A DNA stretch of 64,000 bases from Virgisporangium aurantiacum (lineage in GTDB: Bacteria; Actinomycetota; Actinomycetes; Mycobacteriales; Micromonosporaceae): positions 62,001-126,000 of the forward strand of contig NZ_BOPG01000044.1 of assembly GCF_016863635.1 (NCBI RefSeq), written 5' to 3'. Below the pieces are notes generated by a model. That model had not been told where the DNA came from. It searched no databases and worked only from the letters and a program-made list of their open reading frames with translations. Numbering within the stretch: position 1 is the stretch's first letter; every line of letters starts with the position of its first letter. Made by a program: the position numbers and the translations under genes. Positions 52,960 through 64,000 of this stretch are shown here, one piece after another.

Positions 52960-54155
52960 CAGGACTCCAGGGCCGAGACGCCGGGCAATTCCTTGCCCTC
53001 CAGGAATTCCAACGACGCCCCGCCGCCGGTCGAGATGTGCCCGAACGCCTGCTCGTCGATGCCGAGCGCCCGCACCGCCGCCGCCGAGTCGCCACCGCCG
53101 ACGACGGTGAACCCGTCGACCTTGGTGATGGCCTCCGCGACACCCCGGGTGCCGGCGGCGAACGGCGCCAACTCGAACACGCCCATCGGGCCGTTCCAGA
53201 AGACGGTCTTCGCGCCGTTCAGGGCGTCGGCGAACGCCGCGGTCGAATCGGGGCCGATGTCGAGCCCGAGCCGGTCGGCCGGGATCGCGTCGGCCGCGAC
53301 GACGTCGTGCGCAGCGGACGCCGAGAACTCGGTGGCCGCGACCACGTCGACCGGCAGCACCAGCTTGTCGCCGGCCTCGTCGAGCAGCTTGCCGCAGGTG
53401 TCGATCATGTCGGCTTCGAGCAGGGACTTACCGACCTCGTGGCCCTGGGCCTTGAGGAACGTGAAGCACATGCCGCCGCCGACGAGCAGCTTGTCGACCT
53501 TCGGCAGCAGCGCGTTGATGACCGCGAGCTTGTCGGAGACCTTCGAGCCCCCGAGCACCACCACGTACGGCCGTTCCGGCTGGCCGGTGAGCTTGCGCAG
53601 CACCTCGACCTCGCGCAGCACCAGCCCGCCCGCGTACGCGGGGAGCAGCTTCGCGACGTCGTACACGCTGGCGTGCTTGCGGTGCACCGCGCCGAAGGCA
53701 TCGTCCACATAGGACTGTCCGAACGCCGCGAGCTGCTTGGCGAACTCGAGCCGCTCGCCCTCGTCCTTGCTCGTCTCCCCCGGGTTGAACCGCAGGTTCT
53801 CCAGGAGCGCGACGTCGCCGGCGCCCAGCGCGTCCACTGTGGAGCGTGCCGACGGCCCGACCGTGTCGGCGGCGAACGCGACCGGCGAGTCCAACAACTC
53901 GCCGAGGCGCGCGGCGACCGGCGCGAGGGTGAAAGCGGGGTCGGGCGCGCCCTTCGGGCGGCCCAGGTGCGAGCAGACGACGACCGCGGCGCCCGAGCGC
54001 ACCAGGGCCTGGATCGTCGGCAGCACCGCGCGGATGCGCCCGTCGTCGGCGATGACGCCGGGCTTCTCCTTCTCGAACGGGACGTTGAGGTCGGCGCGCA
54101 CGAGCACGCGCCGACCTTCGACCCCCTCGGTGAGCAGGTCGTCGAGAGTCTTCAT
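52959..54155 (-). CDS. pgk: Phosphoglycerate kinase
   Basis: 398 residues. RVLVRADLNVPFE, SHLGRPKG, ATP site LGGSKVSDKLAVI and FWNGPMGVFE, GGGDSAAAV. ATG at 54155 is the family start and overlaps the gap stop by one base; the frame upstream is read-through into gap in another phase. Confidence 0.97.
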   Translation of the reverse strand: MKTLDDLLTEGVEGRRVLVRADLNVPFEKEKPGVIADDGRIRAVLPTIQALVRSGAAVVVCSHLGRPKGAPDPAFTLAPVAARLGELLDSPVAFAADTVGPSARSTVDALGAGDVALLENLRFNPGETSKDEGERLEFAKQLAAFGQSYVDDAFGAVHRKHASVYDVAKLLPAYAGGLVLREVEVLRKLTGQPERPYVVVLGGSKVSDKLAVINALLPKVDKLLVGGGMCFTFLKAQGHEVGKSLLEADMIDTCGKLLDEAGDKLVLPVDVVAATEFSASAAHDVVAADAIPADRLGLDIGPDSTAAFADALNGAKTVFWNGPMGVFELAPFAAGTRGVAEAITKVDGFTVVGGGDSAAAVRALGIDEQAFGHISTGGGASLEFLEGKELPGVSALES

Positions 54156-55159
54156 CAGAGCGACGAACCGACCTTCACGACGAGGTCGACGAGGCGGTTC
54201 GAGTAGCCCCACTCGTTGTCGTACCAGCCGACGACCTTCACCAGGTTGCCGCTGGCCTTGGTGAGCGGCGCGTCGAAGATGCAGCTCGCCGGGTCGGTGA
54301 CGATGTCGGACGACACGATCGGGTCTTCGGTGTAGGTGAGGATGCCGTTCAGCGGGCCGTTGGCGGCCGCCTTCACCGCGGCGTTGACCTCGTCGGCGGT
54401 GACCTCGCGCGACAGCGTGACGGTGAGGTCGGTGGCCGAGCCGGTGGGGATCGGCACGCGCAACGCGAACCCGTCGAGCTTGCCCTTGAGCTCCGGCATC
54501 ACCAGGCCGATCGCCTTCGCGGCACCGGTGGACGTGGGGACCACGTTCAGTGCGGCGGCGCGGGCGCGACGCAGGTCCTTGTGCGGGCCGTCCTGCAGGT
54601 TCTGGTCCTGCGTGTAGGCGTGGATCGTGGTCATGAGACCACGCTCGATGCCGAACGCGTCGTTGATCGCCTTCGCCATCGGCGCCAGGCAGTTCGTGGT
54701 GCAGCTCGCGTTCGAGATGATGTTGTGCTTCGCCGGGTCGTACTTGTCGTCGTTGACGCCGAGCACGACGGTGAAGTCCTCGCCCTTGGCCGGCGCCGAG
54801 ATGATGACCTTCTTGGCCCCACCCTCGACGTGCGCCTTGGCCTTCGCGGCGTCGGTGAACAGGCCGGTCGACTCGATCACCACGTCGGCGCCGAGGTCGC
54901 CCCAGGGCAGCTTGCCCGGGTCGCGCTCCTCGAAGACCTTGAACGTCTTGCCGCCGACGGTGATGTCGTCGGCCGTCGCCTTCACCTCGTGGCCGAGGCG
55001 GCCCAGGATGCTGTCGTACTTGAGCAGGTGCGCCAGCGTGGCGTTGTCGGTGAGGTCGTTGACGGCCACGACTTCGATGTCGGCGCCCTTCGCGAGGGCG
55101 GCACGGAAGAAGTTGCGGCCGATCCGGCCGAAGCCGTTGATACCAACCCGGACGGTCAT
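54155..55159 (-). CDS. gap: Glyceraldehyde-3-phosphate dehydrogenase
   Basis: 334 residues. NAD fold VGINGFGRIGRNFFRA, catalytic SNASCTTNCLAPM, NVVPTSTGAAKAIG and WYDNEWGYSNRLVDL. Start ATG after GGAGACCGTCA. First gene of gap-pgk-tpiA-secG. The 118 bases up to whiA contain the operon promoter, not resolved. Confidence 0.97.
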   Translation of the reverse strand: MTVRVGINGFGRIGRNFFRAALAKGADIEVVAVNDLTDNATLAHLLKYDSILGRLGHEVKATADDITVGGKTFKVFEERDPGKLPWGDLGADVVIESTGLFTDAAKAKAHVEGGAKKVIISAPAKGEDFTVVLGVNDDKYDPAKHNIISNASCTTNCLAPMAKAINDAFGIERGLMTTIHAYTQDQNLQDGPHKDLRRARAAALNVVPTSTGAAKAIGLVMPELKGKLDGFALRVPIPTGSATDLTVTLSREVTADEVNAAVKAAANGPLNGILTYTEDPIVSSDIVTDPASCIFDAPLTKASGNLVKVVGWYDNEWGYSNRLVDLVVKVGSSL

Positions 55160-55277
55160 TGACGGTCTCCTAGCATTGTCGCGCCGGCACCATTCCCGGG
55201 CGCCGCTGACACCGGCCTCGTCGCCGAAATAACGGTTAGAACACTATCGCCCGGCGGACGCGCCTCCGTGCGGGGGG

Positions 55278-56267
55278 TTAGACGACTTCCTCCACCAGCA
55301 TGTCGGGTGTGACGACCGACTCAGTGTCGGGAATGCCCAGGTCGCGGGCCCGCTTGTCGGCCAGGGCCAGCAGGCGGCGGATCCGCCCGGCGATCGCGTC
55401 CTTGGTGAGCGGCGGGTCGGCCAGCGCACCCAGCTCCTCCAGCGACGCCTGCCGGTGCTCCAACCGCAGGCGGCCGGCGCCGATCAGGTGCTGCGGTGCC
55501 GCGTCCGCGAGAATTTCCAACGCCCGGGAAACGCGCGCGGCCGCGGCCACCGCGGCCCGCGCGGACCTGCGCAGGTTGGCGTCGTCGAAGTTCGCGAGCC
55601 GGTTGGCCGTCGCGCGGACCTCGCGGCGCACGCGGCGTTCCTCCCACTTGAGGACCGTCTGGTGCGCGCCGATGCGCGTGAGCAGCGCACCGATGGCGTC
55701 GCCGTCCTTGACCACGACGCGGTCGACGCCGCGCACCTCGCGCGCCTTCGCGGTGAGCCCGATCCGGCGGGCGGCCCCGACCAGGGCCAACGCGGCCTCC
55801 GGACCCGGGCATGTGATCTCCATCGCGCACGAGCGGCCGGGCTCGGTGAGCGAGCCGTGCGCGAGGAACGCACCGCGCCACGCGGCCACCGCGCAGCAGA
55901 CGTTCGCGGCGACGACGTGCGGCGGCAGGCCACGCACCGGACGGCCCCGGACGTCGAGCAGACCGGTCTGCCGGGCCAGCGCCTCGCCGTCCTTCACCAC
56001 CCGGACGATGAAGTGGCTGCCCTTGCGCAGCCCGCCGGACGCGAGCACGTGCGTCTCGCACTGGTACCCGTAGACCTCGGAGATCTCGCGCAGCAGCCGC
56101 CGCGCGGTCTTGTTGGCGTCGAGTTCGGCCTCGACCACCACCCGGCCCGACACGATGTGCAGCCCACCCGCGAACCGCAGCAGCGCGGCCATCTCGGCCC
56201 GCCGGCAGCAGGGCTTGGCCACATCGACCAGGGCCAGTTCTTCCTTGACCTCGGCGGTCATCGCCAT
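55278..56267 (-). CDS. whiA: Sporulation/cell-division regulator WhiA
   Basis: 329 residues. N-terminal homing-endonuclease-like (LAGLIDADG) fold without catalytic acids: AKPCCRRAEMAALLRFAGGL, GAFLAHGSLTEPGRSC; C-terminal helix-turn-helix with LEELGALADPPLTKDAIAGR. With WhiB it controls developmental and division genes in actinomycetes. ATG at 56267, GAGGTGA 7 bases before. Its leader carries four 30-bp repeats. Confidence 0.96.
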   Translation of the reverse strand: MAMTAEVKEELALVDVAKPCCRRAEMAALLRFAGGLHIVSGRVVVEAELDANKTARRLLREISEVYGYQCETHVLASGGLRKGSHFIVRVVKDGEALARQTGLLDVRGRPVRGLPPHVVAANVCCAVAAWRGAFLAHGSLTEPGRSCAMEITCPGPEAALALVGAARRIGLTAKAREVRGVDRVVVKDGDAIGALLTRIGAHQTVLKWEERRVRREVRATANRLANFDDANLRRSARAAVAAAARVSRALEILADAAPQHLIGAGRLRLEHRQASLEELGALADPPLTKDAIAGRIRRLLALADKRARDLGIPDTESVVTPDMLVEEVV

Positions 56268-56302
56268 CGTGATCTCACCTCGGGGAAGTCTTCCGACGGG
56301 CT

Positions 56303-56421
56303 GCTGCTGGTCTGTCGCCGAGTGAGGCGACGGCTGCTGGTCTGTCGCCGACTGAGGCGACGGCTGCTGATTTGTCGCCGACTGAGGCGACGACTGCTGG
56401 TTGTCGCCGAGTGAGGCGACG
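56303..56421. repeat. Four-copy 30-bp tandem repeat with internal hairpins in the whiA leader
   Basis: Units at 56303-56332, 56333-56362, 56363-56392 and 56393-56421 (the last is 29 bases). Each holds GTCGCC-N6-GGCGAC, a perfect 6-bp stem with loop GAGTGA or GACTGA, preceded by GCTGCTGGTCT or a variant. Copies differ at only a few bases. It fills most of the 163 bases between yvcK and whiA. Confidence 0.9.
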
Positions 56422-56430
56422 GCGGACAGA

Positions 56431-57372
56431 CTACTCGCGGACGCTCAGGATCGGCTCCAGTGCGGCCGCCAGAGCGACCGGATCGTGACGGGTGGTGGCG
56501 CCGCGAACGGCGACCGGCGCGAGCACCAACTCGGCACCCAGCGATTCTGCCGCACGACGTAGCGGCTCGGGGGCGCCGATCGCGTTCCCGTCGGCAAGAA
56601 CTACATCGACTCGCAGGCCCGGTAGGTAACGGGTGAGCGCCGCCAGGTGATCGGGCAGTGACAGCCCCGACGTCTCCTGTTCCACCGCGAGGTTCAACGT
56701 GATCAGCCGACGGGCGGTGCTGTGCGCGATCGCGTCGGCGAGTTCGGGCACCAGCAGATGCGGGATGACGCTGGTGTACCAGGACCCGGGTCCGAAGATC
56801 AGCCAGTCGGCGTTCTTCGTGGCGGCGACCGCCTCCACGCAGGGCGCCGGCGCGGTGGGGTTCAGCCGTAGGGTGCGCACGATCCCCTTGGCGACGGCGA
56901 CGTTGTGCTGACCGCGCACGGTGGCGACCGCACCGTCGGGACCGGCGACGTCGGCCTCGATCCACACCGGGTCGTACGACATCGGCAGCACCCGGCCGTT
57001 CGCCTTGACCAGCGCGGCCACGTGGTCGATCGCCTGCACCGGGTCGCCGAGCAGTTCCATCAGCCCGCAGAGCATCAGGTTCCCGACCGGATGGCCGGTG
57101 AGCGGGTCCGAGCCGGCGAACCGGTGCTGCAGCAGGGCGGCCGTCTGGCCGGCGGCGGGGTCGGCGTCGTCGGCGAGCGCGGCGAGGGCCTGCCGGATGT
57201 CACCGGGCGGCACGATTCCGCGGTCGGCGCGTAGGCGTCCACTCGAACCCCCGTCGTCACCGACGGTGACGACGGCCGTGAGCTCCAACGGCATCTTCGC
57301 TTGCAGCGCACGCAGGGCCCGCAGCGATGCCGCAAGCCCGTGACCGCCGCCGAACGCGACGATCCTCGTCAT
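56431..57372 (-). CDS. yvcK: Gluconeogenesis factor YvcK/CofD-like protein
   Basis: 313 residues. GGGHGLAASLRAL nucleotide-binding start, VVTVGDDGGSSGRLR, PPGDIRQALAAL, GHPVGNLMLCGL, FGPGSWYTSVIPHLL. Family binds UDP-sugars and affects cell wall and carbon use. ATG at 57372, overlapping rapZ by 4 bases. The conserved order rapZ-yvcK-whiA supports the call. Confidence 0.95.
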   Translation of the reverse strand: MTRIVAFGGGHGLAASLRALRALQAKMPLELTAVVTVGDDGGSSGRLRADRGIVPPGDIRQALAALADDADPAAGQTAALLQHRFAGSDPLTGHPVGNLMLCGLMELLGDPVQAIDHVAALVKANGRVLPMSYDPVWIEADVAGPDGAVATVRGQHNVAVAKGIVRTLRLNPTAPAPCVEAVAATKNADWLIFGPGSWYTSVIPHLLVPELADAIAHSTARRLITLNLAVEQETSGLSLPDHLAALTRYLPGLRVDVVLADGNAIGAPEPLRRAAESLGAELVLAPVAVRGATTRHDPVALAAALEPILSVRE

Positions 57373-58274
57373 TCACGCCCCAGATCGCGGTGCTGGGCGG
57401 TGGCACTCAGCCGGACCTCGCGTAAGCGGCGCGCCAGTTCCTCCACGATCGCGACACTACGGTGTTTCCCGCCGGTACACCCGACGGCCACCGTCAGATA
57501 CCTCTTGCCCTCGCGCTCGAATCCGGGGGCGGTGGCGTTGATCAGCCGGGCGTAGGTCTCCACGAACGTGCGCGCGCCGTGCTGGCCCAGCACGTACTTG
57601 CTGACGTCTTCGTCGCGCCCGGTGAGTTCCTTCAGCTCCGGAACCCAGTACGGGTTGGGCAGGAAGCGGGCGTCGAGCACGAAGTCGGCGTCGGGCGGCA
57701 GGCCGTACTTGAAACCGAAGGACAGCGCGGTGACCTTCAGCCGTCGTGCGTCCTCCCCCGCGAACATTTCCTCCACGCGGGAGCGAAGCTGGTTCACGTT
57801 CATGTGGGTGGTGTCGATCAGCACGTCGGCCTGCTCGCGCGCGTCGAGCAGCAGGTCGCGTTCGGCGGCGATGCCGTCGGAGAGCCGGCCGTCGCCCTGC
57901 AGCGGGTGGGCCCGCCGGACGCTCTCGAACCGCCGGATGAGCGTCTTGTCGTCGGCGTCGACGAACACGATGCGGGGGTGGAAACCCCGGTCGCGCAACG
58001 CCTTCACCGCACCGGTGAGGTCGGTGGAGAACGCCCGGCTGCGCACGTCGAGCACCATCGCGGTGCGGCGGGCGGTGCCGCCGGCCGCGTACGCGAGTTC
58101 GGCCATCTCGATCAGCAGGGTCTGCGGCAGGTTGTCGACCACGTAGTAGCCGACGTTCTCCAGTGCGCGGGCCACCGTGCTGCGGCCGCCGCCGGACAGA
58201 CCCGTAACGATCACGAGGTCGGTGTCGGCCCGGGTACCCTCGGTTATCACCGCTTCGCTGGTATCACTCACCAC
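57369..58274 (-). CDS. rapZ: RapZ-family nucleotide-binding protein
   Basis: 301 residues. Walker A GLSGGGRST, VGYYVVDNLP, RRTHPLQ-like RRAHPLQGDG, FGFKYGLPPDADFVLDARFLPNP (split motif) and C-terminal VGCTGGKHRSV. In E. coli RapZ steers RNase E to a small RNA; in actinomycetes its target is not settled. Overlaps yvcK; 10 bases after uvrC. Confidence 0.95.
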   Translation of the reverse strand: MVSDTSEAVITEGTRADTDLVIVTGLSGGGRSTVARALENVGYYVVDNLPQTLLIEMAELAYAAGGTARRTAMVLDVRSRAFSTDLTGAVKALRDRGFHPRIVFVDADDKTLIRRFESVRRAHPLQGDGRLSDGIAAERDLLLDAREQADVLIDTTHMNVNQLRSRVEEMFAGEDARRLKVTALSFGFKYGLPPDADFVLDARFLPNPYWVPELKELTGRDEDVSKYVLGQHGARTFVETYARLINATAPGFEREGKRYLTVAVGCTGGKHRSVAIVEELARRLREVRLSATAQHRDLGRE

Positions 58275-58283
58275 GCGACGATC

Positions 58284-60215
58284 CTAGGCGCCTTGTTTGA
58301 CGGATCCGTTGCCGTTGGGAGTACTCCCACTTTCGGCGTTCAATGCTTCGAGGATCGACTCCGCCGTCCGCCGGCCGATTCCCGGCACCTCGACGATCTC
58401 GTCGACGCTCGCGTTCATCAGCCGCTTGACCGAGCCGAACTTCTTGAGCAGCGCCTTGCGCCGCACCTCGCCCAGGCCCGGCACGTCGTCGAGGGCGGAC
58501 GAGATCATCCGCTTGGACCGCTTCTGCCGGTGGTAACGGATCGCGAAGTCGTGCGCCTCGTCACGCAGCTGCTGTAGCAGATACATCCCCGCCGAGTGGC
58601 GCGGCAGGATCACCGGGAACTCGTCGGCCGGCAGCCACACCTCCTCCATCCGCTTGGCCAGCCCGCACACCGCCACGTCGGTGACGCCCAGCTCGGCGAG
58701 CACCAGGCCGGCGGCGTTGACCTGCGGGGCACCGCCGTCGACCACCACCAGTTGCGGCGGGTAGGCGAACTTGCGCGGCCGGCCGGTCTCCGGATCGAGC
58801 GGCTGGGCGGCGGCGGCGATGGTCTCCGCCTTCAGCCGGTGGAACCGCCGGCGCAGCACCTCGGAGATCGCCGACACGTCGTCGGTGGCACCGGTGATCG
58901 CGAACCGGCGGTACTCGCTCTTGCGCGGCAGGCCGTCTTCGAAGACGACCATGCTGGCGACCACGTCGGTGCCCTGGATCTGGCTCACGTCGTAACACTC
59001 GATGCGCAGCGGCGGAGTCTCCAGCGCCAGCGCGTCGCCGATCTCGTCGAGCGCCTTGCTGCGGGTGGTGAGGTCGCCCGATCTTCTGAGCTTGTGCTGG
59101 ACGAGCGCCTGGTCGGCGTTGCGCTTCACGGTTTCGGCGAGCGTCTTCTTGTCGCCGCGCTGCGGCACCCGGATCGTGACCCGGCTGCCCCGCCGTTCGC
59201 TCAGCCACTCGGCGAGCGCCTCGACGTCGTTCGGCAGCTCCGGCACCAGGAGCTCGCGCGGGATGTCGGTTTCGCCGTGCTCACCCCCGTAGACCTGGGA
59301 GGCGAAGTGGTGCACGAGGTCGCCCGGGGTGAGATCTTCGGTCTTCTCCACCACCCAGCCGCGCTGGCCGCGGACCCGGCCACCGCGCACCGTGAACACC
59401 TGCACGGCCGCTTCGAGCGGGTCGTCGGCGAACGCCACCACGTCGGCGTCGGTGCCGTCGCCGAACACGACCGTCTGCTTCTCCATCGCCCGCCGGAGCG
59501 CCGCGAGGTCGTCGCGGAGCCGGGCGGCCTTCTCGAACTCCAGCTCCTCGGAGGCCTCGGCCATCTCCTTGGTGAGCCGCCTGACCATGACGTCGGTGCG
59601 GCCGGCCATGAAGTCGCAGAAGTCGAGGGCGATCTGGCGGTGCTCGTCTTGCGTGACCCGGCCGACGCACGGCGCCGAGCACTTGCCGATGTAGCCGAGC
59701 AGGCACGGCCGGCCGGACATGCTGGCGCTCTTGAACACGCCCTTCGAGCAGGTGCGGGCCGGAAACACCCGCAGGAGCAGATCGAGCGTCTCGCGGATGG
59801 CCCAGGCGTGTGAATAAGGACCGAAATAGCGGACGCCCTTGCGCTTGGCGCCGCGCATCACCTGCAGCCGCGGGTACTCCTCGTCGAGCGTGACGGCGAG
59901 GTAGGGGTAGCTCTTGTCGTCGCGGTACCGCACGTTGAACCGCGGATCGAACTCCTTGATCCACGCGTACTCGAGCTGCAGCGCCTCGACCTCGGTGCGC
60001 ACCGTGACCCAGTCGACCGACGCGGCCGTGGTGACCATCTGCTGGGTGCGCGGATGCATCGACCAGGTATCGGCGAAGTACGAGTTCAGCCGTTGGCGCA
60101 GGCTACGGGCCTTGCCGACGTAGATGACCCGTCCGGACGGATCGCGGAACCGGTATACGCCGGGCTCTTCGGGAATCGACCCCGTCGGCGGACGGTAGGT
60201 GGACGGGTCAGGCAC
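58284..60215 (-). CDS. uvrC: Excinuclease ABC subunit C
   Basis: 643 residues. GIY-YIG nuclease (PGVYRFRDPSGRVIYVGKA), Cys-containing region, UVR domain (TKEMAEASEELEFEKAARLRDDLAAL), RNase H-like nuclease (IECYDVSQIQGTDVVASMVVF) and tandem helix-hairpin-helix (DDVPGLGEVRRKALLKKFGS) (motifs longer than 20 are cited by their ends). Cuts DNA on both sides of a lesion. GTG at 60215 gives the usual MPDPSTYRP start; TAGGCT (60223-60228) is 7 bases upstream. The frame is open to 60245. Confidence 0.95.
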   Translation of the reverse strand: MPDPSTYRPPTGSIPEEPGVYRFRDPSGRVIYVGKARSLRQRLNSYFADTWSMHPRTQQMVTTAASVDWVTVRTEVEALQLEYAWIKEFDPRFNVRYRDDKSYPYLAVTLDEEYPRLQVMRGAKRKGVRYFGPYSHAWAIRETLDLLLRVFPARTCSKGVFKSASMSGRPCLLGYIGKCSAPCVGRVTQDEHRQIALDFCDFMAGRTDVMVRRLTKEMAEASEELEFEKAARLRDDLAALRRAMEKQTVVFGDGTDADVVAFADDPLEAAVQVFTVRGGRVRGQRGWVVEKTEDLTPGDLVHHFASQVYGGEHGETDIPRELLVPELPNDVEALAEWLSERRGSRVTIRVPQRGDKKTLAETVKRNADQALVQHKLRRSGDLTTRSKALDEIGDALALETPPLRIECYDVSQIQGTDVVASMVVFEDGLPRKSEYRRFAITGATDDVSAISEVLRRRFHRLKAETIAAAAQPLDPETGRPRKFAYPPQLVVVDGGAPQVNAAGLVLAELGVTDVAVCGLAKRMEEVWLPADEFPVILPRHSAGMYLLQQLRDEAHDFAIRYHRQKRSKRMISSALDDVPGLGEVRRKALLKKFGSVKRLMNASVDEIVEVPGIGRRTAESILEALNAESGSTPNGNGSVKQGA

Positions 60216-60287
60216 GTCTTCGAGCCTACTTCCGGGGTACGTCAAAACCCGGCGGCAGGGTTGCCGCCGGGTTCGTGGGACGCCCGC

Positions 60288-60740
60288 TCAGCTCAGGACG
60301 ACCTGGCCGTTCTCGACCTTCACCGTCTTGCTCTGCAACGGCTTGGTGGCCGGTCCGCCCGTCGGCGAGCCATCGGAGATCTTGAACCTGCTGTCGTGGC
60401 ACGGGCAGATGATCACACCGTTCTCCACCTTCGAGACCGCGCACCCCTGGTGGGTGCAGGTCGTCGAGAACGCCTTGACCTGGCCGGCGGTGGGCTGGGT
60501 GACCACCACCTTCTCCGCCGCGAAGATCTTTCCGCCGTTCACCGGGATATCGGCGAGCGCGGCGATCCCGGCTGCGGCGCCCGCTCCCGTACTGGCGGAA
60601 GTGGTCGCCCCTCCGGTGGGCTGAGTGACGGTGTCACCCGTGTCGACGTCTGGTTCGTCTTCGCCGCACGCCGCCAGTGCAACTGTCGCCGATAGGCCAG
60701 CGGCGCCCGCGATCACGGTGCGTCGGGTCGTCTCGGTCAT
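60288..60740 (-). CDS. Tat-exported Rieske [2Fe-2S] lipoprotein
   Basis: 150 residues. Twin-arginine signal TRRTVIAGAAGL followed by lipobox LAAC (Cys about 25), so a lipid-anchored, Tat-exported protein. After a Thr/Gly/Ser linker comes the Rieske fold: TTCTHQGC and CPCHDSRF supply the two Cys-His pairs and the extra Cys pair for a disulfide. Probably an external electron carrier. ATG at 60740 with GAGGAGCG. Between uvrC and uvrA, as in related genomes. Confidence 0.93.
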   Translation of the reverse strand: MTETTRRTVIAGAAGLSATVALAACGEDEPDVDTGDTVTQPTGGATTSASTGAGAAAGIAALADIPVNGGKIFAAEKVVVTQPTAGQVKAFSTTCTHQGCAVSKVENGVIICPCHDSRFKISDGSPTGGPATKPLQSKTVKVENGQVVLS

Positions 60741-60904
60741 CTTCGCTCCTCACGGTGTCCGAATATTCCGATCTCAAGTACATACGTTGTTGCTTCAGCA
60801 AGTGTTCAAAAACCGAGATCACGATTTGCTTTCCTGACGCTGGTAAAAACCTGTGTAAACCACGCCAGAAAGTAGCTTGAAGGTGACGCCGCGTATTGGC
60901 ACAT

Positions 60905-60938
60905 CGCGATCTTGGACTCCCACAAGGCCAAGATCGCG
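60905..60938. terminator. Terminator-like inverted repeat downstream of uvrA
   Basis: Perfect 11-bp arms (CGCGATCTTGG and complement) with a 12-base loop, 27 bases after the uvrA stop. It shares the CAAGATCGC core and loop length with the terminator at 51221-51266. The rest of 60741-60964 (224 bases) is AT-richer and holds the Rieske promoter and a TTGCT-TC-AGCAA palindrome (60790-60801). Confidence 0.7.
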
Positions 60939-60964
60939 GGGGTGGTACCGGGCGCCCCCAGGGG

Positions 60965-64000
<3,036 letters not shown>

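Noticed and set aside
56303..56421. CRISPR array
   Set aside because: The repeats are directly adjacent with no unique spacers, and there are no cas genes.

Overview
The window is high-GC, densely packed actinobacterial chromosome with short intergenic gaps and many 1-8 base start/stop overlaps. Many genes start with GTG, and many of those sit only 6-8 bases after a TAnnnT box, the layout of leaderless transcripts. Gene content (whiA, rbpA, opcA, snapalysin, TIGR04222 protein, AcnR-type regulator) and order (ctaB next to tkt-tal-pgi-zwf-opcA-pgl; uvrA-uvrC-rapZ-yvcK-whiA-gap-pgk-tpiA-secG) point to a filamentous actinomycete. Micromonosporaceae is the best guess, but genus is inference. The window looks like core chromosome: no rRNA, tRNA, insertion sequence, prophage or CRISPR array was found.

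Layout. 0-7.2 kb: an FtsX/MacB-type permease, then on the minus strand a membrane-anchored Hsp70-like protein, a RIO-type kinase and a HAD-like protein that has lost its nucleophile. 7.3-14.9 kb: an AcnR-like repressor with a clear operator, a TIGR04222 / DUF692 (MNIO) / small partner gene set, a nucleotidyltransferase-like/methyltransferase fusion, a PAS-GGDEF-EAL protein and an M20 peptidase. 15-24.8 kb: a secreted protease pair, a CHAD protein, an atypical SDR, an ABC exporter, an atypical crotonase, a small HTH protein, an ABC-F ATPase with an attenuator-like leader, a zinc metallopeptidase and an AlkD-like protein.

24.8-28.8 kb is a thiamine operon under a TPP riboswitch (thiE-thiO-thiS-thiG-tenI-like-thiD). 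28.8-31.7 kb has a lipid-kinase-like protein, an App1-type phosphatase and an ArsR/AHSA1 pair. 31.7-38.1 kb is a complete, translationally coupled SUF operon (sufR-B-D-Rieske-C-S-U-T). Divergent to it are ctaA (heme A synthase) and a divergent PRPP-synthetase-like gene; ctaB (heme O synthase) follows at 41.7 kb. 43-51.2 kb carries the pentose phosphate and upper sugar genes, ending in a convergent 17-bp-stem terminator shared with rbpA. 51.4-64 kb carries rbpA, secG, lower glycolysis, whiA with a four-copy 30-bp hairpin repeat in its leader, yvcK, rapZ, uvrC, a Rieske lipoprotein and the 3' part of uvrA, whose product has a long Ala/Lys/Ser/Thr tail.

Most of the window is housekeeping. The most interesting points are the whiA leader repeats, the UvrA tail, the DUF692/TIGR04222 locus, the nucleotidyltransferase-methyltransferase fusion, the HAD protein without its nucleophile, the ABC-F leader, and the recurrent use of a TAG stop codon as part of the next gene's -10 box.
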